Origin: UBA1783 sp033808805
Lineage (GTDB): Bacteria; Bacillota_I; Bacilli_A; Erysipelotrichales; Erysipelotrichaceae
Assembly: GCA_033808805.1 (NCBI GenBank)
Contig: JAPXMY010000005.1
Location: 1-64,000 of the forward strand
Reading direction: 5' to 3'
Length of the DNA: 64,000 nt
Positions 34,156-43,135 of the stretch are shown piece by piece; position 1 is the stretch's first letter, and each line of letters begins with the position of its first letter. Both the position numbers and the translations under genes were made by a program. The notes below the pieces were generated by a model that made no database searches, was not told the origin of the DNA, and was given only the letters and a program-made list of their open reading frames with translations.

Positions 34156-34722
34156 ATGACAGTATATCTAGTAGATTTTGAAAATGTTAAAAGTGATGGT
34201 TTATATGGCATTGATGAATTGTCTAAGGATGATGTTGTTTATATTTTCTACAGTGTAAATGTAGATAAGATATCATTTACAGTTCATAAAAAGATTATCG
34301 AATCTAAAGCTGATATCCATACTTTCAGGGTAGAAGTTGGTCATAAAAATGCTTTGGACTTTCAATTGGCCAGTTATTTAGGTTTTTTGATGAAAGAAGA
34401 CAGTTCAAAAGAATATGTCATTGTTTCTAATGATGCCGGTTTTGGACCGCTTGTCACTTTTTGGAAAAAGAAAAGCTACAATGTTATTTTAGCTACAGAT
34501 TTAACGAAACTTAATCAAAAACAGAAGTATACAAAATTATATAATCAGGTTAAAGGTCTAGTAGAAGATACAGAGCAGGCAAAATTACTGACCGACTGTA
34601 TCCTGAAGTATAAAACCAAACAGGGGTTAAATAATGCCATCGTGAAAGTTTATGGTACAACAGTAGGTGGTAAACTCTATAAGGCGATAAAACCACTGAT
34701 TATGGATAAAAAAGGGAAGTAG
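34156..34722 (+). CDS. PIN-like nuclease domain protein
   Basis: A 188-residue protein with a PIN-like/NYN fold. Acidic residues typical of the metal site are in VDFENV (near 6-10), ALDFQLA (near 70) and VSNDAGF (near 93). A helical C-terminal part resembles a small RNA-binding extension. It is probably a metal-dependent RNase, with substrate unknown. There is no adjacent antitoxin, so it does not look like a toxin-antitoxin PIN. GAGGTGG precedes the ATG, 9 bp after the GHMP kinase. Confidence 0.7.
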   Translation: MTVYLVDFENVKSDGLYGIDELSKDDVVYIFYSVNVDKISFTVHKKIIESKADIHTFRVEVGHKNALDFQLASYLGFLMKEDSSKEYVIVSNDAGFGPLVTFWKKKSYNVILATDLTKLNQKQKYTKLYNQVKGLVEDTEQAKLLTDCILKYKTKQGLNNAIVKVYGTTVGGKLYKAIKPLIMDKKGK

Positions 34723-34753
34723 ATGAAATAGATTTAGAAAATTTACTAATTTA

Positions 34754-34782
34754 TTGAAAAAGTTTTCAAAGTAAGTTAAAAT
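34754..34782 (+). promoter_or_regulatory. Promoter of the ytxG/ytxH-like and ccpA unit
   Basis: TTGAAA (34754-34759) and TAAAAT (34777-34782) are 17 bp apart and lie 18 bp before the ATG. The ribosome site AGAGG is at 34788-34792. Confidence 0.6.
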
Positions 34783-34800
34783 AAAGTAGAGGTATAATTT

Positions 34801-35244
34801 ATGGAGTTTTTACAATTAATCAGTCAAGTTTTTGGCTACATTTTGCCAGTCGCAGGTGTTATTGCCCTGATTATTTTGATAGTACTTTTACTAAGAGTGA
34901 CGAAGTTAATTCAAAAAGTGGATAACTCATTAACAAATGTCGATAGTGTGGTGTCTAGTGCTAATAATGCAATTGGAAACTTGAATAAAACTATTGAAAT
35001 GGCAAACAAGTATGTAGATGATTTTGGTGTAACATCAAAGACAGTTAATAACGTATCAATGTCGATTGAAGCGGTAAGATACACTTTAGAACAGATGATT
35101 AAAAAGTTTATCGCCAGATGGACAAAAGAATACGAACAAATAAAAAGTCTGATACTATCTTTTTTGGAAAGAGCAGAGGGCAAAGATGAAGAAGTCGTAA
35201 GCGAGAAAAAAGAAGATGTAAGTCAGAAAGAAAGTGAGGAATAA
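34801..35244 (+). CDS. DUF948/YtxG-like membrane-anchored coiled-coil protein
   Basis: A 147-residue protein with one N-terminal membrane helix (about 12-33), then a coiled coil with Ser/Asn-rich heptads (NSLTNVDSVVSSANNAIGNL) as in DUF948. It ends in an acidic tail. In Bacillus the similar ytxG lies beside ytxH and near ccpA, an order kept here. It is probably a general-stress or envelope-associated protein. The next gene starts after 1 bp. Confidence 0.7.
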   Translation: MEFLQLISQVFGYILPVAGVIALIILIVLLLRVTKLIQKVDNSLTNVDSVVSSANNAIGNLNKTIEMANKYVDDFGVTSKTVNNVSMSIEAVRYTLEQMIKKFIARWTKEYEQIKSLILSFLERAEGKDEEVVSEKKEDVSQKESEE

Positions 35245-35245
35245 A

Positions 35246-35917
35246 ATGGAAGAAAATAAAGTTGAATGCACTGAAGAATGTGTCGAAGAATGTGTTGAAG
35301 AGCACGTAGAAGAATGCGTAGAAAAATGCCCTGAAGAGTGTGCGGAAAAATGCGCTGAAGATGGCGATGAAGCAGAAGGTTTCGAAGAAGTAGTAGAAAA
35401 CGTTAAAAAGGTTGTTGAAGATGTAAAAGAAGGCATTAAAGAATCATTTGCTAAATTAATGGATGGATTGAATGAAATTGATTTAAACAAAGAAACTTTA
35501 AAAGGTTATCTTGATGAATTTTCAAACAAGGCAAACGAGTTATCTGCAAAAGCTAAAGAAAAGTTTGAAGAGCTTAAAGAAGAAAGCAAACAATCAGAAA
35601 AGCTTGCTAAGGCAAAAGAAACTGTTACAAACGTAGCTCATCAGGTAAGCGAAAAAGCAACTGAATACTACAATAAAGCTTTAGAAAACGAAGGTGTTAA
35701 GAAAACTGTTGATGCTGTAACTGATAAAGCAAAAGAAGCATCAGAATTTGTCAGTGGCAAATATCAGGAATTTATTCGTGATCCTAAGGTAAGAGATACA
35801 GTTGTCGGAGCTAAAGAAGCAATCGAAAACGTTTTTGAATCAATCAAAGAGTCAATCAAGATTGAAAAAGAAGAAGTTAAAGAAGAAGTTAAAGAAGAAG
35901 ACAAGCAGGAAGAATAG
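35246..35917 (+). CDS. YtxH-like helical protein with an N-terminal Cys-every-fourth-residue segment
   Basis: A 223-residue, almost wholly helical and highly charged protein. Residues 6-36 are an xEEC tetrapeptide repeat, with Cys at 8, 12, 16, 24, 28, 32 and 36 and His at 20, encoded by a 12-nt tandem repeat (about 35262-35360). In a helix these residues line one face, which would fit metal binding or disulfide zippering. The rest has 11/22-residue amphipathic repeats, as in YtxH or LEA-like proteins (KAKEKFEELKEE and similar). There is no signal or membrane segment. It follows the YtxG-like gene by 1 bp and precedes ccpA by 3 bp. Confidence 0.7.
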   Translation: MEENKVECTEECVEECVEEHVEECVEKCPEECAEKCAEDGDEAEGFEEVVENVKKVVEDVKEGIKESFAKLMDGLNEIDLNKETLKGYLDEFSNKANELSAKAKEKFEELKEESKQSEKLAKAKETVTNVAHQVSEKATEYYNKALENEGVKKTVDAVTDKAKEASEFVSGKYQEFIRDPKVRDTVVGAKEAIENVFESIKESIKIEKEEVKEEVKEEDKQEE

Positions 35918-35920
35918 TGT

Positions 35921-36934
35921 ATGAGCGTGTCAAATGATGGAAAGAAAAAAGTAACTATTTATTCAGTAGCTCACGAAGCTGGTGTATCATTAGCTACGGT
36001 TTCTCGTGTCATTAACGACTCATCGCTGGTAAAAGAAGAGACAAGAAAAAGGGTTGAAGAAGCTATCGTTAAGCTTGGTTATCGACCAAATGCCGTAGCA
36101 CAGGGATTGGCTCTAAAAAAGACAACCACAATTGCCCTGGTTATTCCGGATTCCAGTTTTCTGTATATGGGTAAGATTATTAACGGATTGTTGGATGTTG
36201 CTAAAATTTATAAATATAATATTGCTCTGCATACAACCAGCAGCAGTATCAGTGAGATGAGTGAAATAATTGATAATATTGTTAAATCCAGAGCTGATGG
36301 AGTGATTGTATATAATGATTGTCTGACAGAGAGTGAAATAGCGATATTAAACAGTTTTTCTACCCCAATGGTTTACATTGGTCACAAAATAAAAGCAGAA
36401 GATGCATGTAATGTTTATGTTGACTATAAAAAAGCATTATATGAATTAACCGACAAATACATCCAGGCTGGATATGATGATATAGTTTTAATCCAGGATA
36501 AGAAAAACCCGATGATGATGGATGAGCTTCTTCAAGGTATTGAAAAGGGCTTCAGCAAACATAACCTGCAGTTTAAAGGTTTAATTGAAATTCCAGAAAA
36601 ATATCATAACTCTTATGATTATTTAAATGAGTATTTTAAAGATAACAAGCATCAGTTAGTCATTACTGTAAGAGATTCTCAGGCCATGGCTGTACTTAAC
36701 GCCTGTACTGAAAATGGAATTGATATTCCTAAAGAAACTGATCTGGTCTGTGTTATGGACTCTAGATATACCGATATGGTACGTCCAAGAATTTCGTCAT
36801 TTTTCATCCCGTCATATGACTTGGGAGCTTTGGCTATGCGAGTTATGACCAAGATGTTAAATAATGATGAAGTTAAAGAAAAAGAATATCAATTGAGCTA
36901 TATTTATAAAAATAAAGCATCAACGAAAATTTAG
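35921..36934 (+). CDS. ccpA: LacI-family regulator, catabolite control protein A-like
   Basis: A 337-residue regulator with an N-terminal LacI helix-turn-helix (about 10-30, TIYSVAHEAGVSLATVSRVIN) and hinge (YRPNAVAQGLA near 55), then a periplasmic-binding-like effector domain. CcpA binds cre sites together with seryl-phosphorylated HPr to control carbon metabolism. The assignment rests on the DNA-binding domain and the YtxG/YtxH-ccpA-tyrS order known from Bacillus. The effector domain is rather divergent, so another LacI-type role remains possible. It is followed by a strong terminator. Confidence 0.75.
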   Translation: MSVSNDGKKKVTIYSVAHEAGVSLATVSRVINDSSLVKEETRKRVEEAIVKLGYRPNAVAQGLALKKTTTIALVIPDSSFLYMGKIINGLLDVAKIYKYNIALHTTSSSISEMSEIIDNIVKSRADGVIVYNDCLTESEIAILNSFSTPMVYIGHKIKAEDACNVYVDYKKALYELTDKYIQAGYDDIVLIQDKKNPMMMDELLQGIEKGFSKHNLQFKGLIEIPEKYHNSYDYLNEYFKDNKHQLVITVRDSQAMAVLNACTENGIDIPKETDLVCVMDSRYTDMVRPRISSFFIPSYDLGALAMRVMTKMLNNDEVKEKEYQLSYIYKNKASTKI

Positions 36935-36961
36935 GAAGCAGTTAGACTGCTTCCTTTTTTT
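36934..36961 (+). terminator. Terminator after ccpA
   Basis: GGAAGCAG (36934-36941) pairs with CTGCTTCC (36947-36954), followed by seven T residues. The stem starts at the last base of the stop codon. Confidence 0.9.
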
Positions 36962-37030
36962 CTTGAATTTCAATTAGCATTAACAATAAAGTCATAATGT
37001 GATAAAATAATTAGGTATGAGGTGATACGT

Positions 37031-38275
37031 ATGACTTTTTTAGATGAATTAAATTGGCGTGGCTTAATTAAAGATGTCACAGATTTAGAAGGTTTAAAAG
37101 AAAGATTAAAAACTCCAATTACCTGTTATTGCGGTTTTGACCCAACAGCAGATTCTTTACATGTTGGACATTTACAGCAAGTGCTTTTATTGAAAAGATA
37201 TCAAAGTGTGGGGCATACTCCAATTATTTTAGTTGGTGGGGCAACAGGTATGATTGGTGATCCAAGAATGACCAGTGAAAGAAATCTGTTAACATTGGAA
37301 GATGTCAGATATAATGCTGGCTGTATAAAAGAGCAGTTGGCGCATTTTCTTTCTTTTGAAGGAGAAAATGCGGCCAGGCAGGTTAATAACTATGACTGGA
37401 TCAGTGAACTTAATGTTATTGATTATTTAAGAGATTATGGCAAATGTTTCAGTGTCAGTTACATGTTGGCTAAAGATGCTGTAGCTTCTAGACTTGAAAC
37501 AGGTATTTCTTATACTGAATTTTCGTATATGTTACTTCAATCTCTTGATTTTTTACATTTATACAGGAATTATAATTGTGAGTTACAGATTGGTGGCTCT
37601 GACCAGTGGGGTAACTTGACCAGTGGCTGTGAATTAATTAGAAAACTGGAAGATGGTTCGAAGGTTTTTGGTGTTACTTCACCTTTAATTACCAAATCAG
37701 ATGGTTCTAAATTTGGAAAATCTGAAGGTAAAAACGTCTGGTTAGATTCCGAAAAGACCAGTCCTTATGAATTTTATCAATTCTTTTTCAATATTGCTGA
37801 TAATGATGTTGTCAATATGTTGAAAAAACTTTCCATGAAAACGGTTGAAGAAATTGAAGCTTTAGCAATTAAAGTTGAAACTGAGCCACATTTAAGAGAA
37901 GCTCAAAGGGCTTTGGCAGAAGAATTAACTGAACTGGTACATGGAGAAGAAGGTCTTCAAAGTGCACTTAATATTACAAAAGCATTATTTGATGGAAGTG
38001 TTAAGGATTTAACCAGTAAAGAGATTAAATATGCTTTTAAAGATGCCAATACTATTGATATTGAAGATAACATTTTATTGATAGATGCTTTAGTCAGTTC
38101 AAAGGTAGCTTCAAGTAAAAGAGAGGCCAGGGAATTGATTAATAATGGTTCAATTTCAATAAATGGAGACAAGTGTGCTTCATTAGATAAAACTTTAACC
38201 ACAGAGGATACTTTGGATGGTGAAACAATTATCATCAGAAAAGGCAAAAAGAACTATTTCATTTTTAAGGTTTAA
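37031..38275 (+). CDS. tyrS: Tyrosyl-tRNA synthetase
   Basis: A 414-residue class I aminoacyl-tRNA synthetase. The HIGH-type motif is HVGH (near 45), the KMSKS-like motif is KFGKS (near 230), and Tyr-binding QIGGSDQWGN lies near 188. A C-terminal S4 domain (about 345-410) binds tRNA. ATG 37031 has GAGGTGA at good distance; GTG 37022 is within that site. Only 69 bp separate it from the ccpA terminator, too short for a T-box leader. Confidence 0.95.
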   Translation: MTFLDELNWRGLIKDVTDLEGLKERLKTPITCYCGFDPTADSLHVGHLQQVLLLKRYQSVGHTPIILVGGATGMIGDPRMTSERNLLTLEDVRYNAGCIKEQLAHFLSFEGENAARQVNNYDWISELNVIDYLRDYGKCFSVSYMLAKDAVASRLETGISYTEFSYMLLQSLDFLHLYRNYNCELQIGGSDQWGNLTSGCELIRKLEDGSKVFGVTSPLITKSDGSKFGKSEGKNVWLDSEKTSPYEFYQFFFNIADNDVVNMLKKLSMKTVEEIEALAIKVETEPHLREAQRALAEELTELVHGEEGLQSALNITKALFDGSVKDLTSKEIKYAFKDANTIDIEDNILLIDALVSSKVASSKREARELINNGSISINGDKCASLDKTLTTEDTLDGETIIIRKGKKNYFIFKV

Positions 38276-38296
38276 TTACTCACAGGATGGTTAGAA

Positions 38297-38830
38297 ATGA
38301 AGAAAATATTAATATTATTACTTTTAACAGTTGCTTTGCTTGGCTGTCAGCGCGATGAGGCAAGAGAAATTGATAAAGAAAAATACAATGCCTATCTGAC
38401 TTATTACCAATCTATTTTAGCGGCTGAAAACAAGCAGCAAGATTCCCAGTGTTTTGATATTGAGTTAGTTGTTAATAAACTTGATGAGAATAATTATCGT
38501 TATGATATTATAATTGACAATCCAAGAGTTGCAATGTTTAATATCAAGGCTTTGGCAATAATAGAAACCCTGTCTTTGGAAATAGATAAAGAAAATATGA
38601 TGCCATCTGTAGGTATTTTAGATGATTATCATTTCAATATGGTTCCAGGTCAGGTTGACAAGAAAAATGATTTTTATGAAGGAATAATTCTTTCTTTAAC
38701 CAGTAAGGAAAGTTCTTTGAGGGTTTCTGTAATGGTTGATTATAAGCCGTTAAATGATGAGCATACAGTTCGTCAGTATTTCTCTTTATACACGATATAC
38801 GAAGAATTGGAAGCTGAAACAGGAGAATGA
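38297..38830 (+). CDS. Small lipoprotein of unknown function
   Basis: A 177-residue lipoprotein with signal peptide and lipobox LLGC (Cys near 17). The mature part is a compact beta-rich domain without a motif I can name. It lies 21 bp after tyrS, and its stop is 1 bp before the flippase gene, so it is co-expressed with the flippase. A role in wall or surface-polymer work is suggested by location only. Confidence 0.65.
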   Translation: MKKILILLLLTVALLGCQRDEAREIDKEKYNAYLTYYQSILAAENKQQDSQCFDIELVVNKLDENNYRYDIIIDNPRVAMFNIKALAIIETLSLEIDKENMMPSVGILDDYHFNMVPGQVDKKNDFYEGIILSLTSKESSLRVSVMVDYKPLNDEHTVRQYFSLYTIYEELEAETGE

Positions 38831-38831
38831 A

Positions 38832-40481
38832 ATGGACAAGAAGAAAAGAAAACAATCTATTGTTGCTGGTGCCTTAACTGGTAGTGCAGGTATATTTATT
38901 ACCAAAGCACTATCTCTTTTATACGTTATTCCATTTAATGAAATTGCCAAAGAAGCAACTGTTTTCTATTCTTATGCCTATACTGTTTATGATGCAGCAC
39001 TTCAGGTGTGTCTGTCCGGTTTGCCATATGCTATTGCTACTTTAGTGGCAAAATATGCCACCAAAAACGATTATGCTACGGTAAACCTGGTCAAAAAGGT
39101 TTCCAGAAGTATTATAACGATAATAGGGGTCATCAGCTGTGTTGTACTGATCAGTTTGGCTAAACCTCTATCGTATCTGATTGTCCCAACTGATTTACAG
39201 TCAACAGTGTATATGAAAAATACTCAAACTGTTTTAATCATTGTTGCTTTTGCCTTGATCTTTGTTCCTTATTTGAGTTATTATCGCGGATTTTATCAAG
39301 GTTTAAAAGAATTTAAGACTTATTCTGTAACTCAGGTTCTTGAGCAGGTAATTAGAATTGCCTTTCTATTAACAACAAGCAGTATTTGTATTTATGCCTT
39401 AAATCTAGATAGAGTCTGGGCCGCTTATATGGGAGTGGCTTCTACCAGTGTCAGTGCAATTTTCACCATAGTGTATTTCATTGCTTTTGATAAAAAATAT
39501 GTTTTATCAGAAACAGATGACAGTAAGGAAAGTACCTATTCAAATAAAACAATACTAAAAGAACTGGTAAAGGTTTCTATTCCTTATTTATTAAGTGCCT
39601 TGATGCTGTCAGCTAGTTCGATGTTTGTTTTACTGATGTTTGCCAGTGGACTGGAAGCTTATGGCACAGATGCCAAATTGATTACAGTATATCAGGGAAT
39701 CATCAATTATCAGGCATTAAAATTATCTTCGATTCCACAGATTATCATGTCTGGCTTCTGTTTAGCTATTATTCCACATATTACAGAAGCAGTTACCAAC
39801 AGGGATGATAAAAGAATCAGTCAACTGCTGCATAAAATTATGGAAACTGTCAACTATTTAACCGTTCCAATCTGTTTCTTTATGATTTTCTTTGCCAAAG
39901 AGGTTTACTATATCATGTATGGTAATTATTATTTAGATATTGGAACTAATATGCTGACTAAAACTATTGTCTGCCAGTTTTTTATGAACTTTCTAGGAAT
40001 CACGATTTCTACTTTAATAGCACTACAGTTAAGAAGAATCTATCTGATTTTAGAATTTTCCAGAGTATTGTTTATGTTAATCTTCTTTAAGCCTTTCTTG
40101 GTCAACTTTGGTGTGAATGGATATTTTATTGCTTTAGCCAGTGAATATATACTGTATATAGTTGCAGGTTTAATTATTATCAAGTCCAGATATTATATTA
40201 ATTTAAGAAAAATGTTTGATTCTTTCAGCAGAAGCTGGATGGGAGCAATACCGATGTTTATTATTGCTGCCATCTATGTCCAATTTGAAATAAATATAGG
40301 GTCTATGAACAGGCTGGCGGTATTGATTCTGACAGGAATTATGTTTGTGGTTTGCGTTGGAATGTATGTATTCATTACAAATAAACTAAATGTGGTAAAT
40401 GAACTGTTTAATGTCAAGATAACAAAAGATACGTTTATTGATATAAAAAATAAATTATTTAAGAGAGAAGAAAGGATTTAA
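38832..40481 (+). CDS. MOP-superfamily lipid-linked oligosaccharide flippase
   Basis: A 549-residue protein with about 14 membrane segments, of the MVF/SpoVB/MurJ branch of the MOP superfamily. It likely flips lipid II or a lipid-linked glycan. Typical sequence is GSAGIFITKALSLLYVIPF at the N terminus and YRGFYQGLK near 158. The start is set at 38832, where AGGAGA is well placed. A reading frame extends upstream but lies inside the lipoprotein gene. It ends at an overlapping terminator. Confidence 0.85.
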   Translation: MDKKKRKQSIVAGALTGSAGIFITKALSLLYVIPFNEIAKEATVFYSYAYTVYDAALQVCLSGLPYAIATLVAKYATKNDYATVNLVKKVSRSIITIIGVISCVVLISLAKPLSYLIVPTDLQSTVYMKNTQTVLIIVAFALIFVPYLSYYRGFYQGLKEFKTYSVTQVLEQVIRIAFLLTTSSICIYALNLDRVWAAYMGVASTSVSAIFTIVYFIAFDKKYVLSETDDSKESTYSNKTILKELVKVSIPYLLSALMLSASSMFVLLMFASGLEAYGTDAKLITVYQGIINYQALKLSSIPQIIMSGFCLAIIPHITEAVTNRDDKRISQLLHKIMETVNYLTVPICFFMIFFAKEVYYIMYGNYYLDIGTNMLTKTIVCQFFMNFLGITISTLIALQLRRIYLILEFSRVLFMLIFFKPFLVNFGVNGYFIALASEYILYIVAGLIIIKSRYYINLRKMFDSFSRSWMGAIPMFIIAAIYVQFEINIGSMNRLAVLILTGIMFVVCVGMYVFITNKLNVVNELFNVKITKDTFIDIKNKLFKREERI

Positions 40482-40492
40482 ATCCTTTTTTT
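40470..40492 (+). terminator. Terminator overlapping the flippase stop
   Basis: AAAGGATTTAAATCCTTT is a perfect palindrome around the TAA stop, followed by T residues. Confidence 0.65.
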
Positions 40493-40494
40493 AT

Positions 40495-40523
40495 GAAAAA
40501 AAGAATGGCATTTGCCATTCTTT
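40495..40523 (-). terminator. Terminator of rpsD (minus strand)
   Basis: AAAGAATGGC (40500-40509) pairs with GCCATTCTTT (40514-40523). A run of T residues follows on the minus strand. Confidence 0.85.
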
Positions 40524-40538
40524 CAGTTTGAAAGTTAA

Positions 40539-41147
40539 TTATTTCTTTCTGTTGTAGAATTCAACTACCAGTAATTCATCGAAGTCTTGATTTAGTTCAC
40601 TTCTTTCAGGAACTCTTACAAATTCACCTTTCATAGTTTTTCTATCAAAAGTAACAAATGATGGAGTATTCAGTACTGCTTCCAGTGAATCAATAACTGC
40701 TGGGTTATTTTTCATTTTTTCTTTGACCTCAATAGTTGAACCAGGATTGACTTGGTAAGAAGGGATATCGACTTTTTTTCCATTTACCAGGATATGACCA
40801 TGATTTACCAATTGTCTAGCGCCTCTTCTAGTTCTAGATAATCCCATTCTATAAACAACATTATCTAAACGAGATTCCAATAATTGTAAAAATACAGTAC
40901 CTGTAACACCTTTTGATCTTGAAGCTTTATCAAATAGATTTGAGAATTGTCTTTCATTTACTCCATAGGTGAAACGGATTTTCTGTTTTTCTGCCAACTG
41001 TAAACCATAGTTTGTCTGTTTGACTCTTCTTGTTGGACCATGCTGTCCTGGAGCATAAGCTCTTTTTCTTAATTCTTCACCAGTTTCTAGGATAGAGAAG
41101 TTTAATCTTCTTGCTTTTTTCCATACTGGTCCTGTGTAACGTGCCAT
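40539..41147 (-). CDS. rpsD: Ribosomal protein S4
   Basis: A 202-residue primary 16S rRNA-binding protein of the small subunit. The N-terminal PGQHG segment and the S4 RNA-binding domain (ESRLDNVVYRMG...LVNHGHILVNG, about 90-150) are clear. It is the zinc-free (Cys-minus) type, because the CxxC...C motif is absent near the N terminus. In Bacillus S4 represses its own gene through the leader, and a structured leader is present here. Confidence 0.97.
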   Translation of the reverse strand: MARYTGPVWKKARRLNFSILETGEELRKRAYAPGQHGPTRRVKQTNYGLQLAEKQKIRFTYGVNERQFSNLFDKASRSKGVTGTVFLQLLESRLDNVVYRMGLSRTRRGARQLVNHGHILVNGKKVDIPSYQVNPGSTIEVKEKMKNNPAVIDSLEAVLNTPSFVTFDRKTMKGEFVRVPERSELNQDFDELLVVEFYNRKK

Positions 41148-41284
41148 TTTTAATTTCCTCCTAGTTTTAAATACACTAGCCTGTGTGAATTAATTATCTG
41201 GGTGTTGACCTTTCACTTAAACAGCAAGCTACTTTCCTTTTAAGATCAACGCACACAAAACAACCTTCACATGCTGCTATCGGC
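41148..41284 (-). ncRNA. rpsD leader, candidate S4 autoregulatory RNA
   Basis: An untranslated leader of about 137 bases precedes rpsD and can fold. A segment near 41256-41246 (GUGUGCGUUGAUC) can pair with GGUCAACAC near 41212-41204. AGGAGG lies near 41160. Known S4 leaders of Bacillota work this way. I base the call on position and pairing, not on a covariance match. Confidence 0.55.
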
Positions 41285-41290
41285 TTAATT

Positions 41291-41319
41291 AATTTACCAT
41301 TTATAAATCATAATGTCAA
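41291..41319 (-). promoter_or_regulatory. rpsD promoter
   Basis: On the minus strand, TTGACA (41319-41314) and TAAATT (41296-41291) are 17 bp apart. Transcription would start near 41284. Confidence 0.6.
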
Positions 41320-41353
41320 ATCAAATTTACTTATTTTTATTAATATTTAAATA

Positions 41354-41362
41354 TGCTACAAT
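41354..41362 (+). promoter_or_regulatory. Extended -10 promoter of the ezrA operon
   Basis: TGCTACAAT (41354-41362) lies 20 bp before the start, with GAGGTGA at 41371-41377. Confidence 0.45.
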
Positions 41363-41382
41363 ACTAATGTGAGGTGAAGTGT

Positions 41383-43134
41383 ATGCCAGTGGCTCAATTG
41401 TTGGAAAAGATTATAAATTCAGGCTGGATTTATCTGATAATTGCTTTATTATTCTTTTTTATTGTTCTGATATTTTCCAAAATAAATAAAAAGAAAAAAA
41501 TGAGAAGAAGAATTGATGCAGTGCAGATCAAGATGAACAATTTAAGGAGTCATCCTTTTAATGCTGATATCTCAAAAATGGATGCCATTGCTAGAATTAA
41601 CACTAATATAAAAGATACAGCTCAGCAGTGTAAAAAGGACTTTGATATTATACAAAACAACTTGAAAAATTGTACCAGTTTACTGCAGGATGCTTTAGAG
41701 GCTTACGACACTAACAATTTGAAAGTATGTGATGAGAAACTTGTTAGTATTGAAGCTGTTTTGGAAGAAACAAGAATTTTAACTAATAAGCTTTCAGATG
41801 TAACAAATGCTGTTTTAAATCAATCATCACTACAGAGAAGAAGAATCAATGAATTGAAAGACAAATATCGTGATATCAAATTGATGATTAACAACAATCC
41901 TAACAATTACACTTTTTCTTGGGAAGCTGTAGACAAGATTTCTAATGCCCTGTCTCATAAATTTTCAGATTTTGAAGCTATAATGGGAGCCAGCAAATAT
42001 GATGAAGCTGCTATTTTATCAGAAGAGATTTCTTTAGCGATAATTGAATTCAATGATTTAGCACTGAGACTTCCTGAATTAATAGAATTAGCCAGAGATA
42101 CAATTCCAAACAAGATAGGAGAATTGAACTCTTCATATCTGGTGGCTAAGGCTCAGGGAGCTTATCTGGGGCATTTAAACGTAGAACCTGCTATTGAAAA
42201 AATCAATGAGACTTTAAATTCCTTGTTAGCCAGAATTAAAGTTTGTGATATTGAGTCAGTGGATAGTAAATTGACAGACTGTGAAACAAGGGTTAACAAC
42301 CTGTATACTTCAATAGAAAAGGAAAAAGTTGCCCATCGTAAACTTGTAGGTATTGTTGAAGAATGCAATGTATTGCTGGAAACAACCAGAGAGATTTTAG
42401 AGGCTTTAAAAAATAAGGAAAAAGATTCGATTGAAAGATACGAGCTGACAGAAACAGTTGAAAACATAACTAAAGCGAACAAAACTTATGTGGGAAATAA
42501 AACAGCCTATGATTCTTTGAAGGATTCATTTGATGCTAACAGTATTCCTTCAACAACGTTATTAATCTCTTTTGAAGAGCTATTAAATGATATAAAGGCA
42601 GCTCTTAAACAATGTAGAGCTATAAATACAGAAATAGCTTCAACAAAAACTCAGGAATTGAGAATAAAAGAACTGGTTGACCAGTATATTGTTGTTTTAA
42701 ATGAAATTAAAGCATCTATCAGATTAGCTCGTTTACCGAATATTTCTGATAAATACCAAAAAGATATTAATGTAGCGGAGAAAAATTTAGAGCAGTTAGG
42801 TGAAATGTTGTCGAGTGAAGTGGTAGATATCAAAAAAGCTGATGAGTTTTTAAAACAGACACAACAGCAGATCTGGTCACTGTTAAACAATGTGGAAACG
42901 ATAACTAAAACTACTGCAGCTATCGAATCATGTATTATTGTTGCCAATCAATATCGTCCAATCTATCCAGAAGTTGATTCAGCTCTGTATTCAGCTGAAC
43001 TGGCTTATCGTAATGGGGAATTTACTAAAGCTAAAAGACTTATTGTCTCAGCTATTGAAAAAGTCAATCCGGATTTAGCAAGAGAAATTAATAATAAAAT
43101 TGATACCAGTCTCAGCCCACAGAAGGAAGTGTAA
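41383..43134 (+). CDS. ezrA: Septation ring formation regulator EzrA-like protein
   Basis: A 583-residue protein with one N-terminal membrane helix (about 15-33) and a very long series of coiled coils, the spectrin-like layout of EzrA, which links FtsZ to the membrane and limits ectopic Z rings. Sequence similarity is weak, as usual for EzrA. The assignment is strengthened by the gene order ezrA-nifZ-thiI, identical to that in Bacillus. ATG 41383 is preferred to GTG 41374, which overlaps the ribosome site. Confidence 0.8.
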   Translation: MPVAQLLEKIINSGWIYLIIALLFFFIVLIFSKINKKKKMRRRIDAVQIKMNNLRSHPFNADISKMDAIARINTNIKDTAQQCKKDFDIIQNNLKNCTSLLQDALEAYDTNNLKVCDEKLVSIEAVLEETRILTNKLSDVTNAVLNQSSLQRRRINELKDKYRDIKLMINNNPNNYTFSWEAVDKISNALSHKFSDFEAIMGASKYDEAAILSEEISLAIIEFNDLALRLPELIELARDTIPNKIGELNSSYLVAKAQGAYLGHLNVEPAIEKINETLNSLLARIKVCDIESVDSKLTDCETRVNNLYTSIEKEKVAHRKLVGIVEECNVLLETTREILEALKNKEKDSIERYELTETVENITKANKTYVGNKTAYDSLKDSFDANSIPSTTLLISFEELLNDIKAALKQCRAINTEIASTKTQELRIKELVDQYIVVLNEIKASIRLARLPNISDKYQKDINVAEKNLEQLGEMLSSEVVDIKKADEFLKQTQQQIWSLLNNVETITKTTAAIESCIIVANQYRPIYPEVDSALYSAELAYRNGEFTKAKRLIVSAIEKVNPDLAREINNKIDTSLSPQKEV

Positions 43135-43135
43135 A

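Noticed and set aside
36955..37030. T-box riboswitch upstream of tyrS
   Set aside because: Only about 70 bp lie between the ccpA terminator and the start, too short for a T-box, and no specifier or antiterminator elements are visible.
41148..41290. tRNA or other known RNA gene upstream of rpsD
   Set aside because: The region fits an untranslated leader behind a good promoter and shows no cloverleaf.
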